From NCBI RefSeq assembly GCF_017352375.1, contig NZ_JAFEVR010000014.1:124001-188000 (forward strand): a stretch of DNA of 64,000 nt. Direction: 5' to 3'. Source of the stretch: Mycolicibacterium sp. S2-37 (GTDB lineage: Bacteria > Actinomycetota > Actinomycetes > Mycobacteriales > Mycobacteriaceae). Shown here one piece after another: positions 60,352-64,000 of the stretch (within the stretch, counting starts at the first letter, position 1; the number at the start of each line of letters is the position of its first letter). The notes below the pieces were generated by a model, which searched no databases, was not told where the DNA came from, and worked only from the letters and a program-made list of their open reading frames with translations. The translations under genes were made by a program, and so were the position numbers.

Positions 60352-62511
60352 TCACACATCGCTTTTGGGCTCGCTTGGGATGGATTTCTTCGCCGATTCG
60401 GCTTCGGTGGCTGTGTCCGCGAGCGGTTCACGACGGCTTCTTCGGCGAGCTGCCACGCCCACCGCGTGAACCACGACTCCCAGAGCGACGATTGCCACGC
60501 CGATGCCGATGTTCATCGGCTCGATCACGAGCATCGGCATGGAACCCACGCCCAGCAGCACGCGTTCAGGCCAGTGGGCAGGACCGAACAACCACCCTCC
60601 GGTCGCCACAGCCAGGGCGCTGACTGCTAGTAGCGAGACGCCGAATGCCAACGCAACAGTGGCTATTCCGCCGTCGAAGAGTAGCCCGGCTCCCGAGCCG
60701 GACAGCACGAAGATGAATGGCACTAGGAATGCTGGCAGCGTGTACCGCCATGTAAGCCACATCGTCGGTAGCGGTTTACCGCCGGTGATGGCCGAGGCGG
60801 CGAACGGAGAGAGCGCCGTCGGCGGGGAAACCTCACTGAGCACCGAGTAGTAGAAGATGAACATCGCTGCCGCGAATGCCGGCACTCCTACCTCCTGCAG
60901 GGCAGGCCCGATGATCACCCACGAGATGATGAAGCTTGCGGTGACGGGCACGGCCAGCCCAAGGAGCGTCACCGTTATTGCTGAGAAGATGGCTGTCAAC
61001 AGCAGGCTGCCGCCGGCGAAATCCACGATTATGTTTGCAAGCTTGAGTCCGAGCCCGGTGAGTGTCATGACCCCGACGATGAGACCCGCTGCAGCCATGA
61101 CGGGGATGACCGACAGTGCACCGATGGCCCCGGCGGAGAGGGCGTCAAAGATTCGGCGCGGCGTCAACCATGAGGCGCGGTCGAGGAAGCTGAGGGCGAA
61201 TGCGAGAATCGTAGCCCAGACAACGGCCCGGAACGGCGTCATGCCCATCGCCATGAAGACCACGATGGCTGCCAAGGAACTGAAGTGATAGCCGAACCGT
61301 AGCAACAACTTTCCGACGGGCTTCACATCGAAGTCCACCGCCTTGGTCTTGAACCGGCGCGCGTCCATCTCGATCGCCAGGATGATGCCGACGTAGTACA
61401 GCACGGTGGGGATGGTCGCCCAGATCAACACCTGTAGATACGACACACCGAGGAGCGCGGCGATGATGAACGCGGCCGCGCCGAGAGTGGGCGGCGAGAG
61501 GATCGCACCGATTCCGGCGGCCGCCAGCACCGCACCACCGTGCTCCTTGGGGTAGCCGGCTTTGCGCAGCAGCGGCCATGAAATACCACCGAGAGTGACG
61601 GTCGTAGCGACACCGGAACCGGAAACCGTGCCGAGAAGAAACCCGGCAAGTGTCACGGTGCGGCCCGGCCCCGACTTCGACTGCCCGAACGCCGAGAAAG
61701 ACAGATCAATGAAGAACTTCGTGGCGCCTGAGCCGGCCAGGACCGCCCCGTAGATGGTGAACAGAATTATGTATGTCGCCGCCACGTCGGTGGGCACTCC
61801 GAACAGTCCCTGCGTGCCCATGACGTTGTGGCCTACCAACCGGATCCAGTCGAATGATGAGGTGTTGAACGGGGCCGGAACGAACGAACCGAAGGACGCG
61901 TAGGCAAAGAAGCCAAGCACCACTATGGGCACCAGCAAACCCACCGTGCGGCGCGACGCTTCGAGGGTCACGACGATGGCGATCGCTCCCATGATCAGAT
62001 CCAGATAGGTCGGCGTGATCGCCCGCCGGAAGAACGCGTCCCAGTCGAAAACGATGTACAAGAACGGCACCAGCGATAGAACGGCGAGCCCCCAGTCGAC
62101 GATGTGCGGATTGTCGCTGGACTTCTCGGCTTTCGATGCTTCGGATCTGCCCCAGCCGCGATAGACGAGGAAGGTCAACGAGACGCCGATGCCTAGGAAC
62201 AGTGGAAGGTACATCTGGGTGGGCATGGGGTTGAACACCCAGTAGAGAGAGAACAGCGAGAGTCCCGCCCCGTAGATCTTGATCAGCAGCGATGGGAGTC
62301 CGCTGAGGTGTCGCGCGGGTTTCTCGGCCTCGAACTCGGCGATCAACGCTTCTTCGTCGATGGCGTTCTCGCGCTCACGCGGATTTGCCGTTTTGTCAGC
62401 GTGGGTTCGGAGGTTGTCTGCTTGTGCGAAGGGATCGGTGGGCTTGCCGATGGTGGGTGCGGCAGATTCTCGCGCGTCGAACGTACCGTTGCCCGCAGGA
62501 CGGTCGGTCAC
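60352..62511 (-). CDS. TRAP transporter fused permease (TAXI type)
   Basis: The 719-residue protein fuses the small (DctQ-like) and large (DctM-like) TRAP membrane subunits, with roughly 16 to 18 spans. The DctM part has FLLGTVSGSGVATTVTLGGI, GAVLAAAGIGAILSPPTLGA and SVLSEVSPPTALSPFAASAI, as in TAXI-TRAP systems. GTG 62511 overlaps the DUF1850 stop. An N-terminal soluble stretch of about 80 residues, rich in charged residues, is unusual. The substrate is unknown; family members take up organic acids driven by ion gradients. Confidence 0.9.
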   Translation of the reverse strand: MTDRPAGNGTFDARESAAPTIGKPTDPFAQADNLRTHADKTANPRERENAIDEEALIAEFEAEKPARHLSGLPSLLIKIYGAGLSLFSLYWVFNPMPTQMYLPLFLGIGVSLTFLVYRGWGRSEASKAEKSSDNPHIVDWGLAVLSLVPFLYIVFDWDAFFRRAITPTYLDLIMGAIAIVVTLEASRRTVGLLVPIVVLGFFAYASFGSFVPAPFNTSSFDWIRLVGHNVMGTQGLFGVPTDVAATYIILFTIYGAVLAGSGATKFFIDLSFSAFGQSKSGPGRTVTLAGFLLGTVSGSGVATTVTLGGISWPLLRKAGYPKEHGGAVLAAAGIGAILSPPTLGAAAFIIAALLGVSYLQVLIWATIPTVLYYVGIILAIEMDARRFKTKAVDFDVKPVGKLLLRFGYHFSSLAAIVVFMAMGMTPFRAVVWATILAFALSFLDRASWLTPRRIFDALSAGAIGALSVIPVMAAAGLIVGVMTLTGLGLKLANIIVDFAGGSLLLTAIFSAITVTLLGLAVPVTASFIISWVIIGPALQEVGVPAFAAAMFIFYYSVLSEVSPPTALSPFAASAITGGKPLPTMWLTWRYTLPAFLVPFIFVLSGSGAGLLFDGGIATVALAFGVSLLAVSALAVATGGWLFGPAHWPERVLLGVGSMPMLVIEPMNIGIGVAIVALGVVVHAVGVAARRRSRREPLADTATEAESAKKSIPSEPKSDV

Positions 62512-63017
62512 AGCGTCTCCTTCAGGGTGAGTACGACAAACGGCCGATCGTCGTCCACCAACGTCCACAGCTCCAGCGGTGGGTTACCTGGCACAAGCAA
62601 CGTGCGCTGACCGAGATCAGTCGCAGCCAGTGAGAGATCGGTGAACTTTCCTGGGCGTCCGGGGTCCGGGTCGGCTATCCAATCTCGGCGGTCGGCGGGG
62701 TCTGCGGGCCTCGGTGCTCCCGGCAGGCTGTAGTACTCCTCGAGCAAAGCCAGTTGGTCAGCGGCAATCTGCACGAGGGTGTAGGACCCATCGGGTTGAA
62801 CGGCGTAACGCTCCTCAGCCCAAGTTCCGTAGAGCGAATTGCGGTAGCCGATCGCAAACCTGTCTTCGGTAAGCGCAACGCTGGCCAGTTCACCGTCGGC
62901 GTTACCGATGCTGAGCGACAGTTCGGCCGGCTGGGTGCTGCCCGCAGAACCAGACCCGGCACACGCGGGCATGCCCAGACATGCCAGCGAAACGACGACA
63001 ATGGCTGGTCTGAGCAT
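62508..63017 (-). CDS. DUF1850 lipoprotein of the TAXI-TRAP operon
   Basis: The 169-residue protein has a signal peptide with a probable lipobox PAC (GMPACAGS). The mature domain has NSLYGTWAEERYAV and an LLEEYYSLPGA segment, consistent with DUF1850, a family commonly encoded with TAXI-type TRAP genes. It lies between the receptor and the permease and overlaps the permease GTG. Its role in transport is not known. Confidence 0.78.
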   Translation of the reverse strand: MLRPAIVVVSLACLGMPACAGSGSAGSTQPAELSLSIGNADGELASVALTEDRFAIGYRNSLYGTWAEERYAVQPDGSYTLVQIAADQLALLEEYYSLPGAPRPADPADRRDWIADPDPGRPGKFTDLSLAATDLGQRTLLVPGNPPLELWTLVDDDRPFVVLTLKETL

Positions 63018-63022
63018 GTCGC

Positions 63023-64000
63023 CTAGCCCGAAACCTCATCGAAATAGCGTTGCGCGCCCGGGCAGGTTTTCACATAGGACGCGTCGCCGGCGGTGGCGGC
63101 GTCCAGTTCCCCGGCGGCAGGATGTACCTGGACAAGGGCTTCCTTGTTCTCGAACATCGCTCTGGTGATGTTCTCTTGGAGCTGCTCGTCCATGCTGGCA
63201 CTCGCCACGAGCAGGTTCGGCGAGGCGATGGTCGGGACGGGTTGGGTCTGACCCTGGTAGGTGCCGGCAGGAATGTCCTTGGCAAAGTAGTAGTCGCCGA
63301 ATTCGGCAGCAAGCGGCTGCGCGTACTGACCGTTGGGGACCAGCACCATGTCTCCGTCGCTGGCCAGATCGATCAGCGCGCCGGTGGGTAGGCCGCCCGA
63401 CCAGAATCCGACGTCGACGGTCCCGTCGCGCAAGGCAGCGACGGTTTCGGCAACACCGAGCTGGCGGCGTTGCACTCCATTTTCGGGGTCGATCCCTGCT
63501 GCTTCGAGGATGCGAAGCGCCGTGATCTCACTGGCGGAGCCCGGGGCGCCGACAGACACCACTTTTCCTGCCATGTCCTCGACAGAGGTGATGCCGGCTT
63601 CCTGGACACTGACGGTTTGAATGAAGTTGTTGTAGATGACCCCGAGGGAGCAGATGTCAACGGGATTGCCTTCGAACTGACCGGCTCCCTTGGCCGCGTC
63701 GGCCACCGCATCCCCCGTCGCGAGCGCGAGCTGCGCTGAACCATTCTTGAGCAGGAGCATGTTGTCGACGGAGGCGTTGGTCTCCTGCACGGTCGCGTCG
63801 TAGCCGTCGATGTTGTCGCGAATCACCGTGGCGAGTCCGCCGCCCAGTGGATAGAACACCCCGCCGGTGCCACCCGTGGCTATCGACAGAGTTCCACCAT
63901 CACCTGCCAGGGCGCCACCACCGTTGCTGCTGGTTGTCGGGCTTCCGCAGGCGGAAACCATGATGGTCGACGCGACCAGTGCAACGGCGCAGTGAAACCG
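63023..64000 (-). CDS. TAXI-family TRAP substrate-binding lipoprotein (5' end outside window)
   Basis: The frame is open to the window edge; 326 codons are visible. The visible start encodes a signal peptide end with lipobox VSAC at about 63950, so only a few residues are missing and the ATG at 63961 lies inside the signal. The mature part has GGTLSIATGGTGGVFYPLGG, the TAXI signature region, and VGAPGSASEITALRILEAAG. It captures the substrate for the fused permease. Confidence 0.92.
   Translation of the reverse strand, partial: RFHCAVALVASTIMVSACGSPTTSSNGGGALAGDGGTLSIATGGTGGVFYPLGGGLATVIRDNIDGYDATVQETNASVDNMLLLKNGSAQLALATGDAVADAAKGAGQFEGNPVDICSLGVIYNNFIQTVSVQEAGITSVEDMAGKVVSVGAPGSASEITALRILEAAGIDPENGVQRRQLGVAETVAALRDGTVDVGFWSGGLPTGALIDLASDGDMVLVPNGQYAQPLAAEFGDYYFAKDIPAGTYQGQTQPVPTIASPNLLVASASMDEQLQENITRAMFENKEALVQVHPAAGELDAATAGDASYVKTCPGAQRYFDEVSG

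Noticed and set aside
1..64000. tRNA, rRNA, CRISPR arrays, insertion sequences or prophage genes
   Set aside because: No cloverleaf, repeat-spacer array, transposase or phage structural gene was recognised by reading both strands.

Overview
The window looks like chromosomal DNA of an environmental, fast-growing mycobacterium (Mycolicibacterium type). It is GC-rich, genes are densely packed with many ATGA/GTGA overlaps, GTG starts are frequent, and several genes appear leaderless with a TANNNT hexamer about 12 to 7 bases before the start codon. Gene content is diagnostic: the KstR and KstR2 cholesterol-degradation regulons in the order known from Mycobacterium, a mycofactocin-coupled SDR, otsB-type trehalose-phosphate phosphatase, FadE/FadD families and a WhiB protein. 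No rRNA, tRNA, CRISPR array, insertion sequence or prophage was recognised. All identifications come from reading motifs and gene order; no database search was run.

Region 1 (1-8149) is a zinc-starvation island. After the 5' end of a BluB-like gene and a rhodanese come a DUF1636 metal-binding protein and, divergently, mycofactocin-type SDR - small orphan - CobW/COG0523 GTPase - WD40 protein, sharing a perfect 19-bp Zur-type palindrome. A WhiB gene, a small ANTAR protein and znuACB follow, each near another Zur-like dyad.

Region 2 (8187-16199) is an accessory cluster: TetR, P450, atypical crotonase, fused double CaiB/BaiF CoA-transferase, SDR, second P450, second TetR. It looks like an uncharacterised CoA-dependent catabolic pathway. 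A small unknown protein and a LacI regulator follow.

Region 3 (18059-22344) is the most striking part. A BtuCDF/FecCD-type importer operon with a coupled FhuF-like Fe-S protein lies downstream of a clear cobalamin riboswitch, and a Zur box sits on one candidate start codon of the permease. This suggests control by both vitamin B12 and zinc.

Region 4 (22344-60342) is the steroid block. otsB, kstR/fadE34 and kshB/hsaADCB carry KstR operators. The KstR2 regulon for the last two rings follows: an aspB-like aminotransferase, fadE33-32-31-fadD3, fadE30-ipdF, kstR2-fadA6, ipdC-ipdB-ipdA-echA20 and two SDRs, with three KstR2 operators. Several modules interrupt it: a ketone-body module (LysR, MHS transporter, 3-hydroxybutyrate dehydrogenase, acetoacetyl-CoA synthetase), an HNH/DUF222 protein, a two-component system with a DUF4153/DUF4173 membrane protein, a zinc alcohol dehydrogenase and a SatD/DUF3307-like pair.

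Region 5 (60352-64000) is a TAXI-type TRAP transporter (fused permease, DUF1850 lipoprotein, substrate-binding protein cut by the window end). Its base composition appears less GC-rich than its neighbours, which suggests later acquisition.
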